Part shown: positions 8,201 through 20,200 of the stretch, piece after piece
How the letters are laid out: each line of letters opens with the position of its first letter
Position numbering within the stretch: position 1 is the stretch's first letter
Assembly (NCBI GenBank): GCA_963819075.1
Contig: CAWFUP010000008.1
Coordinates: forward strand, 313,506-377,505
Reading direction: 5' to 3'
DNA length: 64,000 nucleotides
From: CAVQBJ01 sp963819075
Lineage (GTDB): Bacteria > Actinomycetota > Thermoleophilia > Solirubrobacterales > Solirubrobacteraceae
Made by a program: the position numbers and the translations under genes
Notes under the pieces: model-generated
Databases searched by the model: none
The model's input: only the letters and a program-made list of their open reading frames with translations
Told to the model about the DNA's origin: nothing

Positions 8201-11200
8201 ACGCTGACGTTCCCGGCTGTCTGCTTGACGAACGAGTCGGCGAGATCGAGCGCGCCGGTGATCTCGGGCACGAGGCGGTAGTAGTCGGTCCAGAATGTCT
8301 GGCCCGGGTCGACCTCGCCAGTGGCCTGTGTGAGACGCTCCTGGGGCTGGTAGATGTAGTTGAGCCGGCCGTTCGGCAGCAGTTGGATCGCGGGGTTGTA
8401 GACCGGGACGTCGGCGACGTTCTTCAGGCCGACGCGCACGAGATACGGGTACCCGTTGTAGACGTGGTCGTCGGTGTCGACGATCATCTGCAGCGCCGAG
8501 CCGCCCCACACGTGCAGGTCGGTCTTTGTGGCCGCCTGCAGCGAGATCGGTGCGCCGAACGGTTGCAGCAGGCCGGCGTAGGAGGCCGTCAGCGGATAGA
8601 AGCCCTCGGTATCTCCTCGCACGATCCAGTTCGCGGTCGCGCTGCCTCCGCCGGGGATGTCGGGCATGGCGACTGTCGACTGCTGCGGCTTGGCGGTCGG
8701 GGCGAGCGATAGCCCGGCCGGCAGCGGCAGCGTCGCGACGCCATGGTTGAGAGTGAAGCCGGGCGCCGCGAGGTTCGTGACCATCATCTGCACGCTGAAG
8801 AACTCCTTTAGCCACGACGCCTTGCCCGGAATCACCAGCCACAGTAGCTCGGGCTCGCTGTTGTACCACCGGATGCTCACGTAGGTCGTGTAGTCGCCCC
8901 ACGAGTACGAGCAGACCGTCGTGCAGGGGACGTTTGAGCCGTCGAAGCCCAGACCGAGTGGGAACCAGCCACCGCCGCCGCCGCCGCCGGCCGCGTAGCC
9001 GCTGACCACGGTGCTGCTCCCGCGGAACGCCAGGTGGATCTCGAACTGGAAGACGTTCTGATTCGCCGGGTCGTTCGGGTCGATGCCGGCGGCGATGATC
9101 TGCGCCTTCGTGAGCGGCTTGGAGGTCAGCGACGTCGTGGCCACCTGGCCGGCCCTGAGCGCCATAGTGACCTGACCTGCGCCGTTGGCAACCGTGGCCG
9201 AGGCCGTGGCGGGCAGGTAGCCGCCGGCCCACCCGTACACCGTGTAGCTGCCGTCGGCGAGTCCCTGCACATGTCCTATCCCGCCGGCGTCGGTGGTGGC
9301 GGAGTACTTCTGCCCGCTGCTGGTGATCACCACGACGTCGGCGTTGGCAAGCCGGCTGCCGCTGGTGTCGGTGACGGTGACGGCAAGACCCGTGCTCTGG
9401 GGTGCCGGCGTGATCGTGATCGTCGCGCTGGCGCTCTTCGTCTGACTGCCCTCCGTAACCGTGAGGGTTGCCGTGTAGGTGCCAGCCGTCGTGTAGGTGT
9501 GGTCGGTGGTCGCGCCATCAGCGGTGGCGCCGTCGCCGAATGTCCAGTGATAGCTGTCTATCCCTGCGCTCGGCAGCGACGCCGTGCCGTCGAAGTGGAC
9601 CGGGGTGCTGACACTCACAACCTGGTCGTCGCCGGCGTTGGCGGTGAGTGGCTCGCCGAGCGCGACCGCGACGCTGGCGGTCTGGGTCGCGGTCGACGTC
9701 CCGTCGGTGACGGAGAGCTGTACGACGTACGAGCCCGCGCTCGTATAGGTGTGGCTGATCGCGGCCGCCGGCAGGGAGCCGCTGACGGGCGACGAGCCGT
9801 CGCCGAAGTCGATCGTGTAGGTGAGGGCGTGACCAGAGGGAGCGTTGCCGCTCACGGTGGCAGCGACGGTGAGCGGGCCGGGGCCCGATGTCTTGTCGAG
9901 GGTAAGCGCGGCGGTGAGCGGGACGTAGGTGAACTGGTCGGCCACGACGGTCGCGCTTGTCCCACCGGGCGCCGTCACCGTCACGTCTACGGTGCCGGTG
10001 CCCGCCGGCGAGGTCGCCGTGATCTGCGTTCCCGCGGCGTTGACGACCAGCGCGGTCGCCGCGCTGGAGCCGAACGTCACGGCCGTGGTCTCGGACAGAC
10101 TGGTGCCCGTGATCGTCACGGAGGTCCCGCCGCCCGTCGAACCCGAAGCGGGGCTGATGGCGGTGACCGTCGGTGGCGGCACGTAGGTGAAGCGGTCGGC
10201 TGTGCCGGTGGCGCTGGTGCCGCCCGGCGTCGTCACGGTCACGTCGAGGGTACCGGTGCCGGCGGGCGAGGTCGCCGTCAGCTGCGTCCCCTGAGCGTTG
10301 ACGCTCACACTCGTCGCCGGGCTGGAGCCGAATCTGACGCTCGTTGCGCCCGACAGGTTCGTGCCGGTGATCGCCACGCTCGTCCCGCCGGCGGTCGGAC
10401 CCGATGACGGCGTCAGGCCCGAGACGGTGGGCGCCGACACGTACGTGAACTGGTCGGCGCTGCTCGTCGTGCTCGTCCCACCCGGCGTCGTCACCGTCAC
10501 GTCCACGGTGCCCCGCCCCGCGGGGGAGGTCGCCGTCAGTTGGGTTCCCTGCGCGTTGACGCTGACGTTCGTGGCCGCAGCCGAGCCGAACTTCACGCTC
10601 GTCGCGCCGGCCAGGTTCGTGCCGGTGACGGTCACGGCGGTGTCGCCCGCACCCGGACCCGACGACGGGTTGATCCCCGAAACCACCGGTGTCGCGAGAT
10701 ACGTGAACTGGTCCGCGCCACTCGTCACGCTCGTCCCGCCGACCGTCGTAACGGTCACGTCAACCGCGCCCGTGCCGGCTGGCGCTTTCGCCGTGACCTG
10801 TGTTCCGGCACTGTTCACGCTGACGGCTGTCGCCGCGCCGGAGCCGAACTTCACGGCCGTGGCCCCCGAGAGGTTCGTGCCGGTGATCGTCACGACTGTT
10901 GCGCCGCCGGTCGGCCCGGAGGGGGGGTTGATGCCGGCGATAGTCGGTGGCGGAACGTAGGTGAACTGGTCGGCCGTGCTCGTCGCGCTCGTCCCCCCGG
11001 GCGTCGTCACGGTGACGTCGGCGGTGCCCACGCCGTACGGCGAGATGGCGGTGAGCTGCGTCCCCTGGGCATTGACGCTGACACCGTGCGCGGGCACGGC
11101 GCCGAACTGGACCTCCGTCGCGCCCGACAGGTTCGTGCCGGTGATCGACACCAGCGTCCCGCCGCCGGTCGGGCCCGAGGAGGGCGTCAGGGCCGAGACG

Positions 11201-14200
11201 GTCGGCGGCGCCACGTACGTGAAGTGGTCCGCGCTGCTCGTGGCGCTCGTTCCGCCGGGCGTCGTCACCGTCACGTCGACAGTCCCGAGCCCAGCGGGCG
11301 ACTCCGCCGTCAAGCGCGTCCCTTCCGGGTTGACGCTCACACTCGTCGCCGTCGCGGAGCCGAACTTCACGCTCGTGACCCCAGATAGGTTGGTGCCGGT
11401 GATCGCCACGAGCGTCGCGCCGGCGGTCGGACCCGATGACGGGCTGACCCCGGACACCGCGGGCGTCGCGACGTAGGCGTAGAGGTCTGCCGCGCTCGTG
11501 TCGCTGGTGCCGCCCGCCGTCGTGACGGTGACGTCGACGGTACCCGAGCCAGCGGGTGCCGTTGCCGTGATCTGCGTCCCGGCGTCGCTGACGCTGACCG
11601 CTGTCGCCGCGACGGAGCCGAACCGCACGCTGGTCGCGCCGGTGAGGTTGGTGCCGGTGATCGTCACGGCGGTACCGCCGCCGGGCGGCCCGAAAGCAGG
11701 CGCAACGGCGGATACGGTCGGCGCTGGGAGGTAGGTGAACTCATCGACGGTGCTCGTGGTGCTCGTGCCGCCCGGCGTGGTGACGCTAACGTGTACGGTT
11801 CCGGAGCCGCCAGGTGGGTATGCCGTGATCTGGGTTCCGGCGCCGTTGATGCTCACGCCGTATGCGGGGGTCGACCCGAACAGCACCGCGGTGGCCCGCG
11901 ACAGGTTCGTCCCTGTGATCGTGACCGGGGCTCCTCCGAGCGCCGGGCCCGATGCGGGCGCCACGCCCGACACGGTCGGGGGCAGGAGATAGGAGAACTC
12001 GTCGGCGGCTGTGGCGGCGCTCGTCCCCCCGGGCGTGGTCACGGTGACGTCCACCATGCCCGTGCCCGTGGGCGCGATCGCCGTCAACTGCGTTCCCTGC
12101 GCGTTGACGCTGACGCTGGTCGCCGCGGTGCGGCCGAACTTCACGCTCGTCGCCCCGGTCAGGTTGGTGCCGGTGATCGTGACGGCCGTCGCGCCTGCGG
12201 CTGGGCCGGCGGTCGGGTAGAGCCCCGACACGTGCGGGGCGCCGACATAGGCGAACTCGTCGGCGGCGGTCGTGGCGCTCGTCCCGCCGGGGGTCGTGAC
12301 GGTCACGTCCACGGTGCCTGAACCCGGCGGCGAGGTTGCCGTGAGCTGGGTCCCGGCCGCGTTGACGCTCACGCCTGTGGCCGAGGCTGAGCCGAACCTC
12401 ACGCTCGCCGCTCCCGTCAAGTTCGCGCCCGCGATGGTGACCGCCGTCCCTCCTGAGATCGCACCGGCCGATGGCGTCATGGCGGTGACGCTCGGGACCG
12501 GGATGTAGGTGAAGCGGTCGGCGTTGCCTGTGGCGCTCGTCCCGCCCGCGGTGGTGACGGTCACGTCAACCGTGCCCGCGCCGGGCGGCGAGGTCGCCGT
12601 CATCTGTGTTCCGGCCGCGTTCACGCCGATGCTGGTAGCGGGTGCGGAGCCGAAGCGCACGCCGGTCGCGCCCGCGAGGTTTGTGCCGGCGATCACGACC
12701 GACGTCCCGCCGGCGGCCGGGCCGGAAGCCGGGCTGACGCCAGAGACGCTCGGGGCGGGCACGTAGGTGAAGCGGTCTGCGGTGGTGGTGCCCGTCGTCC
12801 CCAGGGGCGTCGTGACCGTGACGTCCACTGAGCCGGAGCCGGCCGGGGAGGTCGCCGTGATCTGCGTCCCGGCAGCGTTTACGTTGACGCCGGTCGCCGG
12901 CGCAGTGCCGAACCTGACGGTGGTCGCACCCGCTAGATACGTGCCCGAGAGCGTCACGGTCGTGCCGCCCCCCGTCGGGCCCGATGACGGTGACAGGCTC
13001 GAGACCGCGGGCGTCGCTGCGTAGGCGAACCGGTCGCCCGCGCTCGTCGTGCTCGTCCCGGACAGAGTGGTGACGGTGATGTCGACCGTGCCGGCGGGCT
13101 GCGGTGGAGAGATTGCCTTGATCTGCGTCCCGGCGCCGTTGACGCTCACGCCGGTCGCCGCGGTTGAGCCGAAATCGACGGTCGTGACGCCCTGGAGGTT
13201 CGTGCCGGTGATCGTGACGGATGTCCCGCCGGTCGACGGCCCGCGCGCGGGGCTAATGGCACTGACGACGGGCGGCCCGACGATCGCGTACGCCGGCGTC
13301 GAGGCCGCGAGCGTGTCCGAGCTCGTCGTGATGCCGATCGTGTACGTGCCCGCGGCCGGGTTGGTCACGTTGGTGACCGTCAGCTGGAGGACGTCGCCGC
13401 TCGTGACGCCCACCGGCACGCCGACGGTGGCCGTCGCGCCTCCGTTGGCGAGCGTCACCGACGTCGCGGCGAACGTGTGGTTGGTCGACGCGTCGGCGAT
13501 CGTGAAATCGTCTGGCGCGCCGGGGAGGATCGTGCCGCTCGCCGCGGCGAGCGTGATCGTCCCCGGCTCGGGGTTGCCGCCAAGGCCGCCACCCGCGCTC
13601 GTTTGGAAGTCGACGGCGTACGTGACCGCGGTCGCGCCGGGCAGCGTGCTCGATGGGGCAACGGACGGCAGGCTGACGGCCGCAGCCGCCACCGTGGTGA
13701 ATGCACTCGAGGCGACCGCAGTCCTGTCTGCGGAGGTCGTCACCGTCAGCGTGTTGGAGATGCTCGCGACGGTGGGGTTGGTGACGCTCGCAGCGGTCAC
13801 GCTCACGACGTCGCCGGCGGCAACCGACCCACCGAGGGTGAGAGTCACGGTGTGGCCGCCGCCTGTCACGTTCACGCCGTCGAGTGCCACGATCTGACCG
13901 GTCGTGACGTCGTGGACGGCGTAGTCGCCAAGGGTCGCACCGGTGAAGGTCGCGCCGCTCGCGGGCGCGGTGAGCGCGATCGTGCCACCGCTGGCGAGGG
14001 TGCCAGCCGAGCTGAGGCCGAACGTCGCGCGATAGCGGACCTCGGTCGCGCCGGCCGCGCTGCTGGTCAGCGCGACCTGCGGCGCACTCACGGCACCCGC
14101 CGGGTTGACGACGTAGGCCGGGGTCTTCGCCGCACCGTCCGACGATGTCGCAACGCTTAGCTGATAGCTCCCCGCGTTTGGATTGATGACGCCCGGAATG

Positions 14201-17200
14201 GTTACGCGCAACGTGTCACCGGCCGGCACGCGATAGGCAAGCCCTAGCGGCCAGGTGGCGGTCGCCCCGCCTGCCGACAGCGTCGGGTAGCCCGACGCTC
14301 CGAGGTCCTGATTCGCGGTCACGTCGAAGACGTCCACCCTGCTGTCGGGGAGCGCCGTGCCTGCCGGGGCGGCAACCGTGATGGAGCTCAGCGCCGACCC
14401 ACCAGGCTCGAGATCGCCGGTCGAACTCGAGGCGAAGCCGACCACGTAGGTGACATTCGCCGCGTTCGCGGCGTTGGAGGTCATCGCCACCGACGGCGAC
14501 TCCGCCACCTGCGGCGCTGCCAGGGTGAGCGGCGCCTGCGCGACGACGGTGTCCGAACTCGTCGAGATCGCGAGCGGATCAGTGCCCATCGGTCCATTCG
14601 TCACGCCCGGGACCGTCACCCGCAACCGATCCCCCGCCGCGACGGCACCCGCCAGCTGCCACGTCGCCGTCGCACCCCCACTCGAACTCGCCGAATAAGC
14701 CGCCACGCCCAGATCCTCATTCGCCGTCACGTCGAACACGTCAACGCTCTTGACCGGGAACACCGTGCCCGCCGACCCCACCAGCGTGATCGTGCCCGCG
14801 TTGGAGTAGCCGTATCCGTAGTAGTAGTTGTAGATGGCGTTTGGGGTCGGGGCGGCCAGGCCACCGCTGGAGCTGGCCGTCAGACCGACCGTATACGTCA
14901 CGTTCGTCGCGCCCGCCGCCAACGACGACAACGCCACCGAGACCGCGCTCGGTGCCTGCGCCGCCACCACCGAATACGCCGCCGTGTTCGCCACCACCGA
15001 GTCCGACGACGTCGACACCCCGACCTGATAACCGCCACTGCCCGGATTCGTCACGCCCGCAATCGTCAACCGCAACCGATCACCGCCGGCCACCACCACG
15101 CCCGCGGACAACGCCACCGTCGTCGTCGCCCCCGACGAAGACGCCGAGAACCACCCCAAATCCGAATTCGCCGTGACATCAAAGACATCCACCTGCTCGT
15201 TGGGGAACACCGTCCCCGCCGGCCCGACAACCACGATCGACCCACCACCCACCAACGCACCGCTCGCACTCGCCGCCAACCCCACCGTGTACGTCACGTT
15301 CGTCGCACCCGCCGCCAACGACGACAACGCCACCGACGGCGACCCCGGCGCCCGCGCCGCCACCAACGTCAACGGCGCCTGCGCGACCACCGAATCCGAA
15401 CTCGTCGAGATCGCCACCGGATCACTGCCCGCCGACCCATTCGTCACGCCCGGCACCGTCACCCGCAACCGATCCCCCGCCGCGACGGCACCCGCCAGCT
15501 GCCACGTCGCCGTCGCACCCCCACTCGAACTCGCCGAATAAGCCGCCACGCCCAGATCCTCATTCGCCGTCACATCAAACACATCAACACCCTCGTTGGG
15601 GAACACCGTCCCCGCCGACCCCACCAACGTGACCGTTCCCGCATCGACGTTGGCCCCGGAGTAGTAGTTGGTGGCGTTCGGGGTCGGGCCAGCCAGGCCA
15701 CCGCTGGAGCTGGCCGTCAGACCGACCGTATACGTCACGTTCGTCGCGCCCGCCGCCAACGACGACAACGCCACCGAGACCGCGCTCGGTGCCTGCGCCG
15801 CCACCACCGAATACGCCGCCGTGTTCGCCACCACCGAGTCCGACGACGTCGACACCCCGACCTGATAACCGCCACTGCCCGGATTCGTCACGCCCGCAAT
15901 CGTCAACCGCAACCGATCACCGCCGGCCACCACCACGCCCGCGGACAACGCCACCGTCGTCGTCGCCCCCGACGAAGACGCCGAGAACCACCCCAAATCC
16001 GAATTCGCCGTGACATCAAAGACATCCACCTGCTCGTTGGGGAACACCGTCCCCGCCGGCCCGACAACCACGATCGACCCACCACCCACCAACGCACCGC
16101 TCGCACTCGCCGCCAACCCCACCGTGTACGTCACGTTCGTCGCACCCGCCGCCAACGACGACAACGCCACCGACGGCGACCCCGGCGCCCGCGCCGCCAC
16201 CAACGTCAACGGCGCCTGCGCGACCACCGAATCCGAACTCGTCGAGATCGCCACCGGATCACTGCCCGCCGACCCATTCGTCACGCCCGGCACCGTCACC
16301 CGCAACCGATCCCCCGCCGCGACGGCACCCGCCAGCTGCCACGTCGCCGTCGCACCCCCACTCGAACTCGCCGAATAAGCCGCCACGCCCAGATCCTCAT
16401 TCGCCGTCACATCAAACACATCAACACCCTCGTTGGGGAACACCGTCCCCGCCGACCCCACCAACGTGACCGTTCCCGCATCGACGTTGGCCCCGGAGTA
16501 GTAGTTGGTGGCGTTCGGGGTCGGGCCAGCCAGGCCACCGCTGGAGCTGGCCGTCAGACCGACCGTATACGTCACGTTCGTCGCGCCCGCCGCCAACGAC
16601 GACAACGCCACCGAGACCGCGCTCGGTGCCTGCGCCGCCACCACCGAATACGCCGCCGTGTTCGCCACCACCGAGTCCGACGACGTCGACACCCCGACCT
16701 GATAACCGCCACTGCCCGGATTCGTCACGCCCGCAATCGTCAACCGCAACCGATCACCGCCGGCCACCACCACGCCCGCGGACAACGCCACCGTCGTCGT
16801 CGCCCCCGACGAAGACGCCGAGAACCACCCCAAATCCGAATTCGCCGTGACATCAAAGACATCCACCTGCTCGTTGGGGAACACCGTCCCCGCCGGCCCG
16901 ACAACCACGATCGACCCACCACCCACCAACGCACCGCTCGCACTCGCCGCCAACCCCACCGTGTACGTCACGTTCGTCGCACCCGCCGCCAACGACGACA
17001 ACGCCACCGACGGCGACCCCGGCGCCCGCGCCGCCACCAACGTCAACGGCGCCTGCGCGACCACCGAATCCGAACTCGTCGAGATCGCCACCGGATCACT
17101 GCCCGCCGACCCATTCGTCACGCCCGGCACCGTCACCCGCAACCGATCCCCCGCCGCGACGGCACCCGCCAGCTGCCACGTCGCCGTCGCACCCCCACTC

Positions 17201-20200
17201 GAACTCGCCGAATAAGCCGCCACGCCCAGATCCTCATTCGCCGTCACATCAAACACATCAACACCCTCGTTGGGGAACACCGTCCCCGCCGACCCCACCA
17301 ACGTGACCGTTGCGCCGTTCGCGAGCGCTCCCGTCACGCTCGTCGTCAACCCGACGGTGTAGGTGACACTCGCGGCGCTCGCCGCCGGGGATGTCACCGC
17401 CACCGATGCCGCGCTCGGTGCCTGCGACGCCGTCAAGGTCAGCGGCGCGTGCGCCGCCAGCACGTCGGAGCTGGTCGTGATCGCGAGCGGCTCGGTGCCG
17501 GCTGGCGCATTCGTTACGCCGGCAATCGCTACGCGCAGCAGGTCGCCGGCCGGCACGTAGGCGTTGAGAACCCACGTCGCTGTCGCCGCGCCGTCGCCGA
17601 GGGTCACCCCGGTGGTGTTCCCGAGGTCGGTGTTCGTCGTGACGTCAAAGACGTCGACGTTCTGGTTGGGAAACACGGTCCCCGGCGGTGCGGCAACGGT
17701 GAAGGAGCCGCCCGCGGGGGTCAGCGCGCCGGTGGGGCTCGTCGTGAACGTTGTGGTGTAGGTCACGTCCGAGGCGCCCGCCGCGCGCGATGAGAGCGTT
17801 GCGGACGCCGAGGCTGGGGCCTGGGCCACCGAGACCGTGTACTTCGTCGTCTGCCGCGGTCCGTCGACGGAAGTCCCCACCGCGAGCTGGTAGGTGCCGG
17901 CGCCCGGGTTGGAGACGTCCGCGATATGCAGTCGCAGCAGGTGGCCGGCCGGGACGTTGCTGTTCATTATCCACGTCGCTGTCGCGTCACCGTTGCTCAG
18001 CGTCGGCGGCTGCGTGTTGCCGAGGTCCACCCCGGCGCTCACGTCAAATACGTCGATGGCCTGATCCGGGATCACCGTGCCCGCGGGTCCCGTGACCGTG
18101 ATCGAGTCGCTGCCTGCCGTCAGGGCGCCGCTCGCGCTCGTGCTCAGGCCGACGGTGTACGCGACGCCCGTCGCGCCGGCCGCGGGTGTTGACAGCGCGA
18201 CGGTCGGCGTCGCCGGCGGTGGGAGCGGTGTGCCGCCGATCGCGTACGTCGCCGTGCTCGCGACGCTGTCTGACGATGTCGAGACGCTCAACGGGTAGTC
18301 CCCGGCGGCAGGGTTCGTGACACCCGCGATGGTCAGCTGCAGGCGATGCCCGGCAGGTACGGGCGGGCTCAACGACCAGGTCTCCGACGCTGAACCGTCC
18401 GGTTGCGTGCCGTATGTCGTGTAGCCGAGGTCCTCATTTGTCGTCGCGTCGTAGACGTCGATCGACTCCGCCGGGATGGTCGTGCCGGCCGGCGCCGTGA
18501 CCGTGATCGTGGCGACGCCGGCCGCCAGCGCACCGGTCGCACTAGCCGTGAAGCCGACGGTGTACGTCACGTTCGTGTCAGCGGGCGAGTACGACGACAG
18601 CAGGACCGCAGGCGAGCCGACCGGCTGAGCAGCGAACAGCGTGTAGGGCACCGTGCCGGCCACGGTGTCCGACGACGTCGAGACGGCCAGGCTCGTGGCA
18701 CCCACACCGGCATTCGTGACCCCGGGGATCGACAACCGCAGCTGATGGCCGCCGGCCACGCTCTCGCCGGACAGCGTCACCGTCGTCGTCGCCCCCCCAG
18801 CGGAGGACGCAGCGGAGAATGCGCCCAGATCCGTGTTCGCCGTGACGTCGAACACGTCAACGCTCTCGTTGGGGAACACCGTGCCCGCGGGCCCCGCGAC
18901 GGTGATCGAGCCGCCGCCCGCCCAGCCGCCGCCGGCGCTGGTCGTCAACCCGACCGTGTAGGTGACGTTCGTCGCGTTCGCCGCGGGCGACGACAGCCCC
19001 ACCGAGGGCGACCCCGGCGCCCTCGCCGCCGTCAGCGTCAGCGGCGCCTGCGCCGCCACCGTGTCCGAGCTCGTCGAGATCGCGAGCTCATCGGTGCCCT
19101 GCGGGGCATTTGTCACACCTGGAATCGTGATCCGCAGGCGATGGCTGGCCGGCGCGGCGGTGGCCAGCTCCCAGGTGCCCGACGCGCCACCACTCAGGCT
19201 CGTCGAGTACATCGCGCTGCCGAGGTCCTGATTGGCGGTGACGTCGAACACGTCGACGTTCTCGTTGGGTAGGACCGTGCCGGCCGGTGCCACCAGGGTG
19301 ATCGTTCCTGAATCCCCGTAGCCGTACCCGTAGTAGTAGTTGTAGGAGTAGTAGGGGTTGTAGCCGGCGAGCGCGCCGCTCGAGCTCGTGGTCAGGCCGA
19401 CGGTGTAGGTCACGTTCGTCGTACCGGCAGCGGACGAGGACACGCTTACCGTCGGCGACGCCGGCGCCTGCGCTGCCACCACGGAGTAGGTCGCCGTGTC
19501 CGCGAGCACGCTGTCCGAGGAGGTCGACACGCCGAGCTGATAGGCGCCAGTGGCGGGATTCGTCACGCCGGGAACCGTCAATCGCAGCTGATCGCCGGCC
19601 GGTGCCGAGGCACCAGCGCCCGACAGCGCCACCGTGGTCGTGGCGCCGTGGTTGGATGACGATGACGCGAAGGAGCCCAGATCCTTGCTGGCCGTGACGT
19701 CGAACACGTCGACGGCCTGGCCCGGGAACACGGTGCCCGCGGGTCCTGTGAGCGTGATCGACCCGCCGCTCGCCAACGCACCGCTAGCACTGGCCACCAG
19801 GCCCACGGTGTACGTCACGTTCGTCGCACCGGCCGCCATCGTCGACAGCTCCACCGCGGGCGCCGCCGGCGCCCGCGGCGCCGTCAGGGTCAGCGGCGCC
19901 TGCGCCGCCACCGTGTCCGAGCTCGTGGAGATCGCCAGCTGATCGCTGCCCGCGGGCGCGTTCGTAACACCCGGAATGGTGACCCGCAGCCGATGCCCCG
20001 CCGGAGCGGCGGAGGCCAGCTCCCAGGTGCGCGTTGCTCCATTGTTGACGCTCGTCGTATAGATCGCGGTGCCGAGATCCTGATTCGCAGTGACGTCGAA
20101 CACGTCGACGTCCTCGGCGGGGAACGCGGTCCCTGCCGGAGCGGCGAGCGTGATCGTTCCCGACTCCGCGTATCCCGCGTACCCGTAGGAGTAGCCGGCG

